From assembly GCF_900112105.1 (NCBI RefSeq), contig NZ_FOKV01000001.1:310001-374000 (forward strand): a stretch of 64,000 nt of DNA, given 5' to 3'. Below the pieces are notes generated by a model. The model was given only the letters and a program-made list of their open reading frames with translations. It ran no database searches and was not told the DNA's origin. Positions 40,679-49,329 of this stretch are shown here, in pieces; the stretch's first letter is position 1, and each line of letters opens with the position of its first letter. Position numbers and translations under genes: made by a program. The DNA comes from Zunongwangia mangrovi. GTDB taxonomy: Bacteria > Bacteroidota > Bacteroidia > Flavobacteriales > Flavobacteriaceae.

Positions 40679-41551
40679 ATGATTCAATCAATGACAGGTT
40701 TTGGGAAAAGTGTACTACAACTTCCCAACAAAAAGATTACTATAGAGATTAAATCTTTAAACAGTAAAAATCTGGATCTAAATGCCAGGATCCCTTCGCA
40801 ATATCGTGAGAAAGAATTGGTGATGCGTAACACGATATCTTCAGCTTTAAAAAGAGGAAAAGTAGATTTCTCTCTGTATGTAGAGCAAACAGGAGACGAA
40901 ACCTCTGCGTCTGTAAATGCTGAAGCGGTAAAAAATTACATCAAACAAATGATGGATCTTAAATTACCAAATGTTGGCAGTAAGCATGAAGCTCAACTTT
41001 TAGAAATCGCGATGCGCTTACCTGATGCCTTAAAAACCGAGCGTGACGAGATCGACGAAAATGAGTTTGCTGAAATCGAGAAAACCTTATTGGAAGCGCT
41101 TGCTGAAATTAACGAGTTTAGAACAGCAGAAGGTGCTGCTTTAGAGAAAGACCTTAAACTTCGCGTTAGCAATATTGGTAATTTGTTAGATGAAATTATG
41201 CAAATTAATCCAGAGCGTGTAGAGAATGTACGTGAGCGTCTCCGCAAAGGAATTGAAGATCTTAAGGAAAATGTAGATGAAAACCGCTTTGAGCAGGAAC
41301 TAGTTTACTACATCGAAAAATACGATATTACAGAAGAAGAAGTGAGATTAAAAAATCACCTGGCTTATTTCACCGAAACGCTCGATACTCAAGACAGCAA
41401 CGGTAGAAAATTAGGTTTTATTGGCCAGGAAATGGGGCGTGAAATAAACACCATTGGTAGCAAGAGTAACTATGCACCAATGCAACAGCTTGTAGTGCAG
41501 ATGAAGGATGAGCTGGAAAAAATTAAAGAGCAGGTCTTAAACGTACTATAA
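40679..41551 (+). CDS. yicC: YicC family endoribonuclease-type protein
   Basis: The protein has 290 residues opening M-I-Q-S-M-T-G-F-G-K, the hallmark of YicC. The C-terminal DUF1732 part includes D-T-Q-D-S-N-G-R-K-L-G-F-I-G-Q-E-M-G-R-E-I-N-T-I-G-S-K. Recent work assigns YicC to RNA cleavage and small-RNA turnover in other bacteria. It heads an operon with gmk and nadD, a gene order common in Bacteroidota. Confidence 0.94.
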   Translation: MIQSMTGFGKSVLQLPNKKITIEIKSLNSKNLDLNARIPSQYREKELVMRNTISSALKRGKVDFSLYVEQTGDETSASVNAEAVKNYIKQMMDLKLPNVGSKHEAQLLEIAMRLPDALKTERDEIDENEFAEIEKTLLEALAEINEFRTAEGAALEKDLKLRVSNIGNLLDEIMQINPERVENVRERLRKGIEDLKENVDENRFEQELVYYIEKYDITEEEVRLKNHLAYFTETLDTQDSNGRKLGFIGQEMGREINTIGSKSNYAPMQQLVVQMKDELEKIKEQVLNVL

Positions 41552-41580
41552 GCAATTAACCCAAATTAAAGTAGAGCACC

Positions 41581-42153
41581 ATGAAAGAAGGGAAGCTAAT
41601 CGTATTTTCAGCTCCGTCTGGTTCAGGGAAAACCACTATTGTAAGACATCTTTTAAAACAAAACGAATTAAAGCTGGATTTTTCGATCTCGGCAACGTCT
41701 CGTGATCCTCGCCCTAACGAAGTTGATGGAAAGGATTATTACTTTTTGTCTTTAGAAGATTTTAAAAAGAAGATCAAAAACGACGAATTTCTGGAATGGG
41801 AGGAAGTTTATCGTGATAATTTCTACGGAACTCTAAAAGCTGAAGTAGAGCGAATTTGGGCAAAAGGAAAGCATGTTATTTTTGATATCGACGTGGTTGG
41901 CGGATTAGATATTAAAAAGATCTATCCTGAAAAAACATTGGCTGTTTTTGTAAAACCACCCAGTATCGAAGAATTAAAGATTAGGTTAAAGAAGCGTAAA
42001 ACCGAATCGATGGATAAAATTAATATGCGTGTCGCTAAAGCGAGTATCGAACTTGCCACCGCACCGCAATTTGATTTTATTATTGAAAATAACGATCTGG
42101 ACGTTGCTTTAGAAGAAGCTTATAATCTAGTTTCGGATTTTATAAAAAAGTAA
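41581..42153 (+). CDS. gmk: Guanylate kinase
   Basis: A 190-residue kinase that phosphorylates GMP to GDP. The P-loop is A-P-S-G-S-G-K-T (11-18). GMP-binding motifs are S-A-T-S-R-D-P-R-P-N-E-V-D-G-K-D-Y and E-W-E-E-V-Y-R-D-N-F-Y-G-T. The length is usual. It lies 29 bp after yicC and 1 bp before nadD. Confidence 0.96.
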   Translation: MKEGKLIVFSAPSGSGKTTIVRHLLKQNELKLDFSISATSRDPRPNEVDGKDYYFLSLEDFKKKIKNDEFLEWEEVYRDNFYGTLKAEVERIWAKGKHVIFDIDVVGGLDIKKIYPEKTLAVFVKPPSIEELKIRLKKRKTESMDKINMRVAKASIELATAPQFDFIIENNDLDVALEEAYNLVSDFIKK

Positions 42154-42154
42154 G

Positions 42155-42739
42155 ATGAACAGAAAAATCGGACTTTTTTTTGGGACCTTTAATCCCATTC
42201 ATATTGGGCATTTGATTATTGCGAATCACATGGCCGAATTTTCAGATCTTGATGAAGTTTGGCTGGTGGTTACTCCGCATAACCCACATAAAAAGAAAAG
42301 TACGCTTTTAAATAATCATCATCGCCTGGATATGGTGTTTATGGCTTGTGAAGACTTTGAACATTTACAACCTAGCGATGTAGAATTTAGATTAGAGCAA
42401 CCAAATTACACGGTAAAAACGCTGGCCCACCTTCAGGAAAAATTTCCAACCAACGAATTTTGTCTTATCATGGGTGAAGACAATCTAAAGAGCTTTCATA
42501 AATGGAAAAATTATGAGGTAATTTTAGAAAATCATTCGTTGTATGTATATCCAAGAAAATCTGGCGGAAGGGTACAAAATCAATTTAAAGATCATCCAAA
42601 GATCACTCGGGTAGATGCTCCTGTTATAGAAATTTCAGCAACATTTATTCGAGATTCGATAAAAGAAGGCAAGTTTATAAAACCTATGTTACCAACCAAA
42701 GTTTGGGATTACGTGCTTCATAACAATTTTTATAAATAG
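42155..42739 (+). CDS. nadD: Nicotinate-nucleotide adenylyltransferase
   Basis: A 194-residue nucleotidyltransferase with G-T-F-N-P-I-H-I-G-H-L near the N-terminus. The late I-S-A-T-F-I-R-D-S is the nucleotide-binding ISSTxxR-type motif. It makes deamido-NAD from nicotinate mononucleotide. The gene is last in the yicC-gmk-nadD operon and is followed by a terminator. Confidence 0.95.
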   Translation: MNRKIGLFFGTFNPIHIGHLIIANHMAEFSDLDEVWLVVTPHNPHKKKSTLLNNHHRLDMVFMACEDFEHLQPSDVEFRLEQPNYTVKTLAHLQEKFPTNEFCLIMGEDNLKSFHKWKNYEVILENHSLYVYPRKSGGRVQNQFKDHPKITRVDAPVIEISATFIRDSIKEGKFIKPMLPTKVWDYVLHNNFYK

Positions 42740-42750
42740 CCAAAAGAAAC

Positions 42751-42790
42751 TAAAATTTAGACGCACTTCGCTATTAAAATATACGAATAC
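42751..42790 (+). repeat. Interspersed repeat family B, diverged copy
   Basis: AAATTTAGACGCACTTCGCT and the following A/T-rich tail match the family B copies at 35271 and 35481 with several differences. It lies just after nadD. Confidence 0.4.
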
Positions 42791-42797
42791 TACGATC

Positions 42798-42834
42798 AAA
42801 AAACCGCCCTGTATCTTTTATACAAGGCGGTTTT
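42798..42834 (+). terminator. Terminator of yicC-gmk-nadD
   Basis: AAAACCGCC... (from 42798) pairs with ...GGCGGTTTT (to 42834), extended by GTAT/ATAC near the loop with one mismatch. It sits 58 bp past the nadD stop. Confidence 0.82.
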
Positions 42835-43043
42835 CAAACTAAATAACCAACCAAAAAAACTAAGAAAATTCTCCTTTGGTTAGAAGAAGAATAAATGGAT
42901 AACGTGAGCTTTTCTATTAAGATTGTCTTTAAGGACGGCTATTTTGTGTTAAATTTTTGCCATACTTAGGCGGTTAGCTTCTCTAGAAATTTTAAAGCCC
43001 TATTTAATCTTTATTTTTGTAGTACGCATAACAAACCAAACAA

Positions 43044-44039
43044 ATGAGTACAACTCCTAATATAGCTGTTATTGGCGGCGGTAGCTGGGCAACTGCTATC
43101 GTAAAAATGCTTACCGAAAACATCGAAAAGGTACATTGGTACATGAGAAGTGTTTATGCTGTAGAGCATTTAAAAAGGCACGAGCATAATCCTAATTATC
43201 TTAGTGATGTAGAATTTGACATTAATCAGCTACATCTTAGCAATGATATTAATGAAATTGTTAGCGCTGCAGATATTCTGATCTTTGCCATTCCATCTGC
43301 CTTTTTAAAATCTGAATTAGATAATCTTACCCAATCTCTGGAAGGAAAAACGATCTTTTCAGCCATAAAAGGTATCGTTCCAGAAAGTAGTTTGATCGTT
43401 GGAGAACACTTCAATAAATTCTACAATATCGATTTTGAAAATATTGGTGTAATTACCGGGCCTTGCCATGCAGAAGAGGTAGCGCTAGAGCGCCTTTCTT
43501 ATTTAACGATTGCTTGTAGTGATGAAGAAAAAGCTAAGATGCTAGCCGGTTTTCTATCCAGTGAATATATAAAAACCAAAACCAGTGATGATATTGTAGG
43601 AACCGAGTATGCTGCGGTTCTTAAAAATATTTATGCTATTGCAGCCGGAATTGCACACGGTCTTGGTTATGGTGATAACTTCCAGAGTGTATTAATGAGT
43701 AACGCGATTCGCGAGATGAAAAAATTCATTAAAAAAGTACACAAAATGAAGCGAAACATCAACGATTCGGCTTATTTAGGTGACCTTTTAGTTACTGGAT
43801 ATTCTGTTTTTAGTAGAAATAGAATGTTTGGGAATATGATTGGGAAAGGTTACACCGTAAAGAGTGCACAAATGGAAATGAGTATGATCGCTGAAGGCTA
43901 TTACGCTACAGACAGTGCTTACAAGATCAATAAGGAACGTAAAGCAAAAACACCAATTATCAATGCGGTTTATGCGATTCTTTACGAAGGAAAAAACCCA
44001 AAGAAAACATTTAAAAAACTTGCAGATAAGTTAGATTAA
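43044..44039 (+). CDS. gpsA: Glycerol-3-phosphate dehydrogenase [NAD(P)+]
   Basis: The protein has 331 residues. The dinucleotide fold opens V-I-G-G-G-S-W-A-T-A. G-P-C-H-A-E-E-V, the catalytic K-N-I-Y-A-I-A-A-G-I-A-H-G region and a late substrate-binding R-N-R-M-F-G complete the family pattern. It makes sn-glycerol 3-phosphate for phospholipids. It is monocistronic with its own terminator. Confidence 0.94.
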   Translation: MSTTPNIAVIGGGSWATAIVKMLTENIEKVHWYMRSVYAVEHLKRHEHNPNYLSDVEFDINQLHLSNDINEIVSAADILIFAIPSAFLKSELDNLTQSLEGKTIFSAIKGIVPESSLIVGEHFNKFYNIDFENIGVITGPCHAEEVALERLSYLTIACSDEEKAKMLAGFLSSEYIKTKTSDDIVGTEYAAVLKNIYAIAAGIAHGLGYGDNFQSVLMSNAIREMKKFIKKVHKMKRNINDSAYLGDLLVTGYSVFSRNRMFGNMIGKGYTVKSAQMEMSMIAEGYYATDSAYKINKERKAKTPIINAVYAILYEGKNPKKTFKKLADKLD

Positions 44040-44062
44040 GGAGGCAAAAACCTCCTTTTTTT
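44038..44062 (+). terminator. Terminator after gpsA
   Basis: AGGAGG (44039-44044) pairs with CCTCCT (44051-44056), followed by a T-run. It begins at the stop codon itself. Confidence 0.8.
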
Positions 44063-44119
44063 AACAAAAGTCTAACCTGAAATAACCGAGGTTTAAACGG
44101 CATAACCTTTGATTTTGAT

Positions 44120-44127
44120 TACTTTTG
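44120..44127 (+). promoter_or_regulatory. -7 element of LVIVD lipoprotein gene
   Basis: TACTTTTG matches TAnnTTTG and lies 22 bp before the ATG. No convincing -33 TTG at the usual spacing is seen. Confidence 0.4.
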
Positions 44128-44149
44128 CCCAAAATTTAACAAGCCCCCT

Positions 44150-45817
44150 ATGAGCAAAAAATTACTAGCAGGATTGATAATCTTGTCTTTCCTGGCAATC
44201 GCATGTAGTGACAGTAACGACCATTTTGATGAGAACGAATACACTCAGCAAAACTTCGAAATTAATAATGACGAAAGCGAATTAGAAAGCGTTTTAAGCA
44301 GAAACGGAGCCGGTGTTTTAAGTATTTCTTCGATCACTGCCAGTAATCGAGCCAGTCTTACCAGACAAGCTGTAGAAGACGAAGATCCACAAGTAAGTGA
44401 TATTGCTTTAGAGCAGATCGCAACCGTAGATCCTCCGGTTGTAGATGGAACTACACTTAGAGCAAGCCACGTAAAGATCGACGGAAATTATGCCTATGTA
44501 ACTTACATGATGGAAGGTGAAGCTTATCTTGGTGGTATCGATATTATCAATATTACAGATAAAACCAATCCTTTTGTAGAAAGCCGAGTAACTTCAGATA
44601 TTGTAGATTTTACTTCAGCTTATTTTAATAATGGGAGATTATATTTTGCTTCCGCAGTAAATACAGACGAGCTTTTAAATCTTGAATATCGCGCGAACAT
44701 TGGTTACGTTAGTGTTTCTGAAGGTAACTTTTTACAGGACTTTCAATTAAAACCAATTGAGGGAAATGTTGCTGTTGATATTGCAGGTTTTAATGACAGA
44801 ATTATTGGAGTAAGTGGCGCGACCGGTGTTTTAGGTCTTTACGACGCAGCTAGTTTAGAAACTATCCTTGAGCAAACTATACCAGATCTTAGATCGATCG
44901 CTTACGGAGACAATAAAATTGCCGTACTAAGTGGTAGCGAAGGTCTTGCAATGTATAATCCTAACGATCTTTCGGTTTTAAACAATATTAGCACTCCTAA
45001 TTTAGCGAGCGAATCGAAACGTACTATTGCCTTTAAAGATCAGGCGATTTTGGTTTCTGAAGGTAGTAATGGTGTAGGAATTTATGATAGCAATTCTGGG
45101 AATGCATTGCAGCAATTAGACATTCAGATTCTTCCTGAAGCAGAATATGATGATGCAGATGTTGTAACAAATGCAGTTTCTATTGCAGGAGATTTTATTT
45201 TAATGGCTAATGGTGGAGCTGGTTTTGGTATCGCTAAACTAGACGAAAATAATACTTTAGTTGAAGAAGGTGTTGTAGATTTAGAAGGATCTTCTAATTA
45301 CATTCAATCTGATGGTGAATATATTTTTGTTGCCTCTGGCACCGGCGGATTAAGAATCATAAAAATAAGCCAGCCAGAAGTAAACGAAAACTTTGCCGAA
45401 TGTGAATCTTACGATGTTTACACCGGGCGTTCTAATCTAAATGTAAACAGCAACGAAGTTTTAGCTTACCGTGGTTCTGCAACACTTAAAAACTTAAACG
45501 TTGGTGGAGATTTCACTTTCTGTGGATCGATAAACATTCAGAACGGTGCAAACATCAACAGCCAGGGAGAATTTAATATGAGAGGCGCAATGGCCGTAGG
45601 AACCTATGGCAGAAATCACGATCTTAATATTAACAGCGGTTCTGTGCTAAGAATCGAAGGAAGCCTTACGGTTTATGGTAATTTAAACCTGAATAGCGGT
45701 GCTACTTTAGAATTTGTTGGAGAAGATTCCAGCATCCATGTTTTTGGAACTGTTAGACAGAATAGTGGTAGTACCGTAGTTGGAACTTATAACGATACAT
45801 CTAATAAACTTCAGTAA
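44150..45817 (+). CDS. LVIVD-repeat lipoprotein with C-terminal beta-solenoid
   Basis: The protein has 555 residues and is a lipoprotein with Cys19 followed by S-D-S-N. About residues 95-430 contain repeats of the L-V-I-V-D type that form a beta-propeller. Examples are G-G-I-D-I-I-N-I-T-D-K-T-N-P-F-V and the later G-L-R-I-I-K-I-S. The last 120 residues are rich in Asn, Gly and Ser with repeated L-N-V-N-S/L-N-L-N-S-G-A-T-L motifs, as in a right-handed beta-helix. Surface location is likely; the ligand is unknown. Confidence 0.82.
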   Translation: MSKKLLAGLIILSFLAIACSDSNDHFDENEYTQQNFEINNDESELESVLSRNGAGVLSISSITASNRASLTRQAVEDEDPQVSDIALEQIATVDPPVVDGTTLRASHVKIDGNYAYVTYMMEGEAYLGGIDIINITDKTNPFVESRVTSDIVDFTSAYFNNGRLYFASAVNTDELLNLEYRANIGYVSVSEGNFLQDFQLKPIEGNVAVDIAGFNDRIIGVSGATGVLGLYDAASLETILEQTIPDLRSIAYGDNKIAVLSGSEGLAMYNPNDLSVLNNISTPNLASESKRTIAFKDQAILVSEGSNGVGIYDSNSGNALQQLDIQILPEAEYDDADVVTNAVSIAGDFILMANGGAGFGIAKLDENNTLVEEGVVDLEGSSNYIQSDGEYIFVASGTGGLRIIKISQPEVNENFAECESYDVYTGRSNLNVNSNEVLAYRGSATLKNLNVGGDFTFCGSINIQNGANINSQGEFNMRGAMAVGTYGRNHDLNINSGSVLRIEGSLTVYGNLNLNSGATLEFVGEDSSIHVFGTVRQNSGSTVVGTYNDTSNKLQ

Positions 45818-45840
45818 GTTATACTGAAAATATAATATCA

Positions 45841-45868
45841 AAAAAGCCTCTGTTTCCAGAGGCTTTTT
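45841..45868. terminator. Bidirectional terminator
   Basis: AAAAAGCCTCTG (45841-45852) and CAGAGGCTTTTT (45857-45868) make a perfect 12-bp stem with loop TTTC. It ends the LVIVD gene and could also stop the leftward pheS operon, though its last gene ends 105 bp further right, beyond the repeat. Confidence 0.9.
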
Positions 45869-45869
45869 T

Positions 45870-45963
45870 ATTGGCATCGCCAAAGGGTATAATACCCAGA
45901 GGCTAGCCTCGAAATTAAAAATTTATTTCCAACGAATGCCTCGATGCCTTGCCCCGAGGTAGT
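45870..45963 (-). repeat. Interspersed repeat family A, full copy 1
   Basis: Read on the minus strand, this 94-bp element begins ACTACCTCGGGGCAAGG, has the core TTTTTAATTTCGAGGC, and ends TTGGCGATGCCAAT. It aligns along its whole length with the element at 62193-62287 in opposite orientation. Each copy ends directly against a terminator hairpin. Confidence 0.8.
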
Positions 45964-45973
45964 TTATTTAAAA

Positions 45974-46369
45974 TTATTCGGCTAAAATGCCCAATTTGGG
46001 AATAATAGGCAGTTCTTTTTTATTTGCTTCGTTAACGCTATTCTTCTTAAATACAAATGCTTTCTCGAACATCTTGTTTTCAGCAAAAAAAGTTACCTGG
46101 TATTCATTATTAAGTCCTAAAACTTCATCCTGAATAAATTCGATCTTCGCGAATGAATGTGGCGGTAATTTTTCCAGCTTGTGGCGCATCACCGATGTTT
46201 CTTTCTTCCCATCATAACCTTTAGCTACGATAAGGATCATTTCGATAGAAACATTTTTATTATTGATAATGTAAGCATTCCACTCGTCTGCCTGAAACTC
46301 TTTATTGAATTCTCTTACTGCAGCAACGTGAACTTTTTCAACCTTAGGAATTTCTATATCCTTTTTCAA
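45974..46369 (-). CDS. Conserved hypothetical protein of the pheS operon
   Basis: A 131-residue cytoplasmic protein, mostly beta-strand by pattern, with repeated Phe/Ile/Val alternation and no signal peptide. I recognise the opening M-K-K-D-I-E-I-P-K-V-E from flavobacterial proteins encoded next to pheS and sometimes mislabelled as a phenylalanyl-tRNA synthetase subunit. It has no synthetase domain. It lies third after pheS and a small membrane protein. Confidence 0.75.
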   Translation of the reverse strand: MKKDIEIPKVEKVHVAAVREFNKEFQADEWNAYIINNKNVSIEMILIVAKGYDGKKETSVMRHKLEKLPPHSFAKIEFIQDEVLGLNNEYQVTFFAENKMFEKAFVFKKNSVNEANKKELPIIPKLGILAE

Positions 46370-46381
46370 AATTCGATCTTT

Positions 46382-46564
46382 TTAAGATTCGTTTTCAAAT
46401 TTTTCTTCCCACTTGTGTTTAATCATATACCAAAGTACAAACAAAACAACGGCTGCAATTGCCAGTACAATTAAACCAATTGTGATTTTTAAAACAGCTA
46501 TTGCGAGATATAACGCAATCCCTAAAACGATAACCGCCAGAATAATGAAACCAGATTTTTTCAT
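46382..46564 (-). CDS. Small membrane protein of the pheS operon
   Basis: A 60-residue protein with two hydrophobic stretches (about 6-25 and 29-47) and a charged tail K-H-K-W-E-E-K-F. It lies between pheS and the 131-residue protein on the same strand, 12 bp before the latter. The family is unknown. Confidence 0.7.
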   Translation of the reverse strand: MKKSGFIILAVIVLGIALYLAIAVLKITIGLIVLAIAAVVLFVLWYMIKHKWEEKFENES

Positions 46565-46643
46565 AAGTTTTCTTTTTCTGGAAAGTTCGGTGTTTTAAGG
46601 CTGGTCTTCTCTCAACAAACTCATAAATTCCTTGTTCAGGATT

Positions 46644-47663
46644 TTAGATAGAAGATTTAAATTGCTCTAAGAATCGTACATCATTCTCGTAAAACATACG
46701 AATATCACCAATTTGATAAAGCAACATGGCGATACGTTCTATCCCCATCCCAAAGGCGAAACCAGAATATTCTGTTGGATCGATACCACAGTTTTTAAGT
46801 ACGTTAGGATCTACCATTCCGCATCCCATGATCTCTAACCAACCCGTTCCTTTGGTAATCCTATAATCTGTTTCGGTTTCTAATCCCCAATAGATATCAA
46901 CCTCTGCACTTGGCTCGGTAAATGGAAAATAAGAAGGTCTTAATCTAATCTTAGATTTTCCAAAAAGCTGTTTTGTAAAATATAAAAGCGTTTGCTTAAG
47001 ATCTGCAAACGAAACATTCTTATCGATATACAATCCTTCTACCTGGTGAAAAATACAGTGAGAACGTGCAGAAATAGCTTCATTTCTAAATACACGACCA
47101 GGAGAAATGGTTCTAATTGGCGGTTTATTCCCTTCCATATATCTTACCTGCACAGATGATGTATGCGTTCTTAATAGAATATCAGGATCTGTTTGAATAA
47201 AAAACGTATCCTGCATATCTCTTGCCGGATGATATTCTGGTAAGTTTAATGCTGTAAAGTTATGCCAGTCGTCTTCGATCTCTGGCCCTTCAGAAACATT
47301 AAAGCCAATATTAGAGAAAATCTCTATGATTTGATTTTTAACTATCGAAATAGGATGACGAGAACCAATTTCCAAAGGTTCTGATGGGCGAGAAAGATCG
47401 CCATAGATTCCTTTTTCTTCTTCCAGGCTTTCTAAACGATCCTTCAATTCGTCTACTTTTGCCTGTGCAGAGGTTTTAAGTTCGTTTACCGTTTGCCCAA
47501 AATCTTTCTTTTGTTCGTTAGGAACGTTCTTAAATTCAGCAAAAAAGCTATTTAAAATTCCTTTTTTACCAAGATATTTTATTCTGAAATTTTCTATTTC
47601 TTCCTTCGTATCAGCGTTAAACGCTTTAACATCAGCAATATGTTCCTTAATCTTATCAATCAT
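46644..47663 (-). CDS. pheS: Phenylalanine-tRNA ligase alpha subunit
   Basis: From the ATG at 47663 the protein has 339 residues. An N-terminal coiled coil (about 1-95) binds tRNA. The class II catalytic core has motif 2 in [19 protein letters not shown] and motif 3 in [10 protein letters not shown]. An ATG at 47672 would add three residues. pheT is not in the window, as in many Bacteroidota where the two are separated. Confidence 0.95.
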   Translation of the reverse strand: MIDKIKEHIADVKAFNADTKEEIENFRIKYLGKKGILNSFFAEFKNVPNEQKKDFGQTVNELKTSAQAKVDELKDRLESLEEEKGIYGDLSRPSEPLEIGSRHPISIVKNQIIEIFSNIGFNVSEGPEIEDDWHNFTALNLPEYHPARDMQDTFFIQTDPDILLRTHTSSVQVRYMEGNKPPIRTISPGRVFRNEAISARSHCIFHQVEGLYIDKNVSFADLKQTLLYFTKQLFGKSKIRLRPSYFPFTEPSAEVDIYWGLETETDYRITKGTGWLEIMGCGMVDPNVLKNCGIDPTEYSGFAFGMGIERIAMLLYQIGDIRMFYENDVRFLEQFKSSI

Positions 47664-47757
47664 AGATACCATTCTTATAAGGTGGCAAATTTATAAAAAT
47701 TTACGCCTTTAGCCTGTATTAAAAACCGATAAAACCTGAAGCTTAAAAAGAAGAAAT

Positions 47758-48447
47758 CTAATCTTGATTATTTACGAGTCTGGACGACTTCGCATCGTGG
47801 AAAATATACTTCATTAAAAAGAATACTGAAAATGCACCAAAGCTATGCCACAGCCAATGCGTTCCCATGGAAAAATGAATGTAACGATCTAAAGCTCTAA
47901 AGCTTATCGCTACAGCAAAACTTAACACCGCAAAAACCATATATTTAGAATGCTTAAATCTAGTTTGAAAAACATGAATCCCTATAGGAAGTAATAAGCC
48001 TATAGCCGTTGCGATATACGCATAAGTTTGCCCATGTGATCTAAACGGAATAAAACGTACTCCCAAAACCAACAAAAGCACTAAGATCATTAGGCCCACT
48101 ACCTGCCTTTTCTTAGAACTGGCTTTAGAAGCAAAATAAAGAGAAGCCCCTAAACATAGAATATCGATAGGCACCCAATCCATTAACAACCAGATCTCGT
48201 GACTCCTGGTAGCATGATAGATGGTACCGCCAACCCAACCAATAAACAATACGGGTAAAGCAAAACTTAAAAATAATTGTGCCTTGTAGTTTTTATATAC
48301 GCGATAAGAGAAATAAATCACGATCGCTAAAAAGAAAAGATTGCTAAACGTATTAAAAGGTTCTACCGGAAATCTTCCCTGAATGGTTTCAGTGTAGACA
48401 GGCCCAGAATCATTGGGGAAATCGGTAAAATAAAGCAATGCGTTCAT
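47758..48447 (-). CDS. Ceramidase-like (CREST superfamily) membrane protein
   Basis: The protein has 229 residues and seven predicted helices. The CREST metal/active-site residues are all present: S35 in N-T-F-S-N, H78 in I-Y-H-A-T, D90 in L-L-M-D-W, and H197 and H201 in T-H-W-L-W-H-S. This is the set of alkaline ceramidases and related membrane hydrolases. Members cleave amide or ester bonds in lipids. Its natural lipid substrate is unknown. It starts directly at the stop of the 118-residue gene. Confidence 0.8.
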   Translation of the reverse strand: MNALLYFTDFPNDSGPVYTETIQGRFPVEPFNTFSNLFFLAIVIYFSYRVYKNYKAQLFLSFALPVLFIGWVGGTIYHATRSHEIWLLMDWVPIDILCLGASLYFASKASSKKRQVVGLMILVLLLVLGVRFIPFRSHGQTYAYIATAIGLLLPIGIHVFQTRFKHSKYMVFAVLSFAVAISFRALDRYIHFSMGTHWLWHSFGAFSVFFLMKYIFHDAKSSRLVNNQD

Positions 48448-48804
48448 CTACGAAATATATTCCTTTTCAAGAAAATACTGGACTATTGCTTCTTTCATTA
48501 AGATACTTTGTTCGCCGGCTTTTAAATTAGGTAACTGCTCTAAAACTTTATAATGTGGCCAGCCGTCTTCGTCAAAATAATCAAACTCGTAATAGCCATA
48601 AGGCTCCAATAGCCTGCAAATAGCGATATGCATTAGATCGACTTTTTGATCCTTTTTAAATCGGCGATGTAACTGCCCAAGTTCCTGCACACCAATAATA
48701 TAAATTACAGCATCAAGTTCCATGATCTCACCATCTGCAAATTGGGCTGCTAATTTTTGCTGAAGATCTTCCCACCGCTCTTTTAATTTTTCATCTCTTG
48801 CCAT
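48448..48804 (-). CDS. Conserved hypothetical cytoplasmic protein
   Basis: A 118-residue protein, helical at the N-terminus (coiled-coil-like L-K-E-R-W-E-D-L-Q-Q-K-L) with an aromatic stretch Y-G-Y-Y-E-F-D-Y-F-D-E-D-G-W-P-H-Y in the second half. I recognise no domain. It is joined to the ceramidase-like gene with no gap. A TATATTTG on the minus strand (48809-48816) ends 4 bp before the ATG, which suggests a nearly leaderless transcript. Confidence 0.72.
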   Translation of the reverse strand: MARDEKLKERWEDLQQKLAAQFADGEIMELDAVIYIIGVQELGQLHRRFKKDQKVDLMHIAICRLLEPYGYYEFDYFDEDGWPHYKVLEQLPNLKAGEQSILMKEAIVQYFLEKEYIS

Positions 48805-48836
48805 GCTGCAAATATAGGTTTTGCACGCAAATTATT

Positions 48837-48844
48837 TATATTTG
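48837..48844 (+). promoter_or_regulatory. -7 element of RDD gene
   Basis: TATATTTG lies 16 bp before the RDD ATG. A second TATATTTG on the other strand (48809-48816) serves the divergent gene, so both promoters fit in the 56-bp gap. Confidence 0.45.
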
Positions 48845-48860
48845 ATTAGATATCCTTTAC

Positions 48861-49298
48861 ATGCAAGATTTAGACTCCTTTGAAGAACCAAAACCTAAGT
48901 ATATTGTTAGAAGATATTTGGCCGGTTTTATCGATTATAGCATAGTATACTTTATTACTTTTTTGCTCGTTTTTATTTTGGGAACGCCAGACGATGAGTA
49001 TACCTATCATCTAAACGGCTTACCCGCTTTAATCCCCGTTTTATTCTGGTTTCTATTTATTGTTTGCCTCGAAACCTGGTTTGGTGCTACCGTAGGTAAT
49101 ACTATTGTTCAATTAAAACCGGTAACATTTTCTGGTTATTCGAAAAAAATAAGTTTTGGACAGTCTTTTAAAAGACATCTCTTAGACCCAATCGATATGT
49201 TCCTTTTTGGAGTAATTGGCATCGTGATTATAAAAACTTCAGATAAAAATCAGAGATTGGGCGATATTTGGGCAAAAACGACTGTAACGAAATATTAA
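48861..49298 (+). CDS. RDD family membrane protein
   Basis: A 145-residue protein with three predicted helices and R-R-Y-L-A-G-F-I-D-Y near the N-terminus, in place of the R-x-x-A-x-x-I-D RDD motif. F-K-R-H-L-L-D-P-I-D is the second family motif. The function of RDD proteins is not settled; some are linked to ion transport. It precedes the CvpA-like gene by 31 bp. Confidence 0.88.
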   Translation: MQDLDSFEEPKPKYIVRRYLAGFIDYSIVYFITFLLVFILGTPDDEYTYHLNGLPALIPVLFWFLFIVCLETWFGATVGNTIVQLKPVTFSGYSKKISFGQSFKRHLLDPIDMFLFGVIGIVIIKTSDKNQRLGDIWAKTTVTKY

Positions 49299-49329
49299 AA
49301 CAATTTACCAATAGATCAAAGAAAACTAC

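Larger units (their letters stand above)
42740..43043. other. 304-bp gap between nadD and gpsA
   Basis: Contents are a diverged family B repeat (42751-42790), a terminator (42798-42834), and a TATTTTTG -7-like element at 43012-43019 about 25 bp before the gpsA ATG, without a clear -33 box. I see no gene. Confidence 0.6.
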
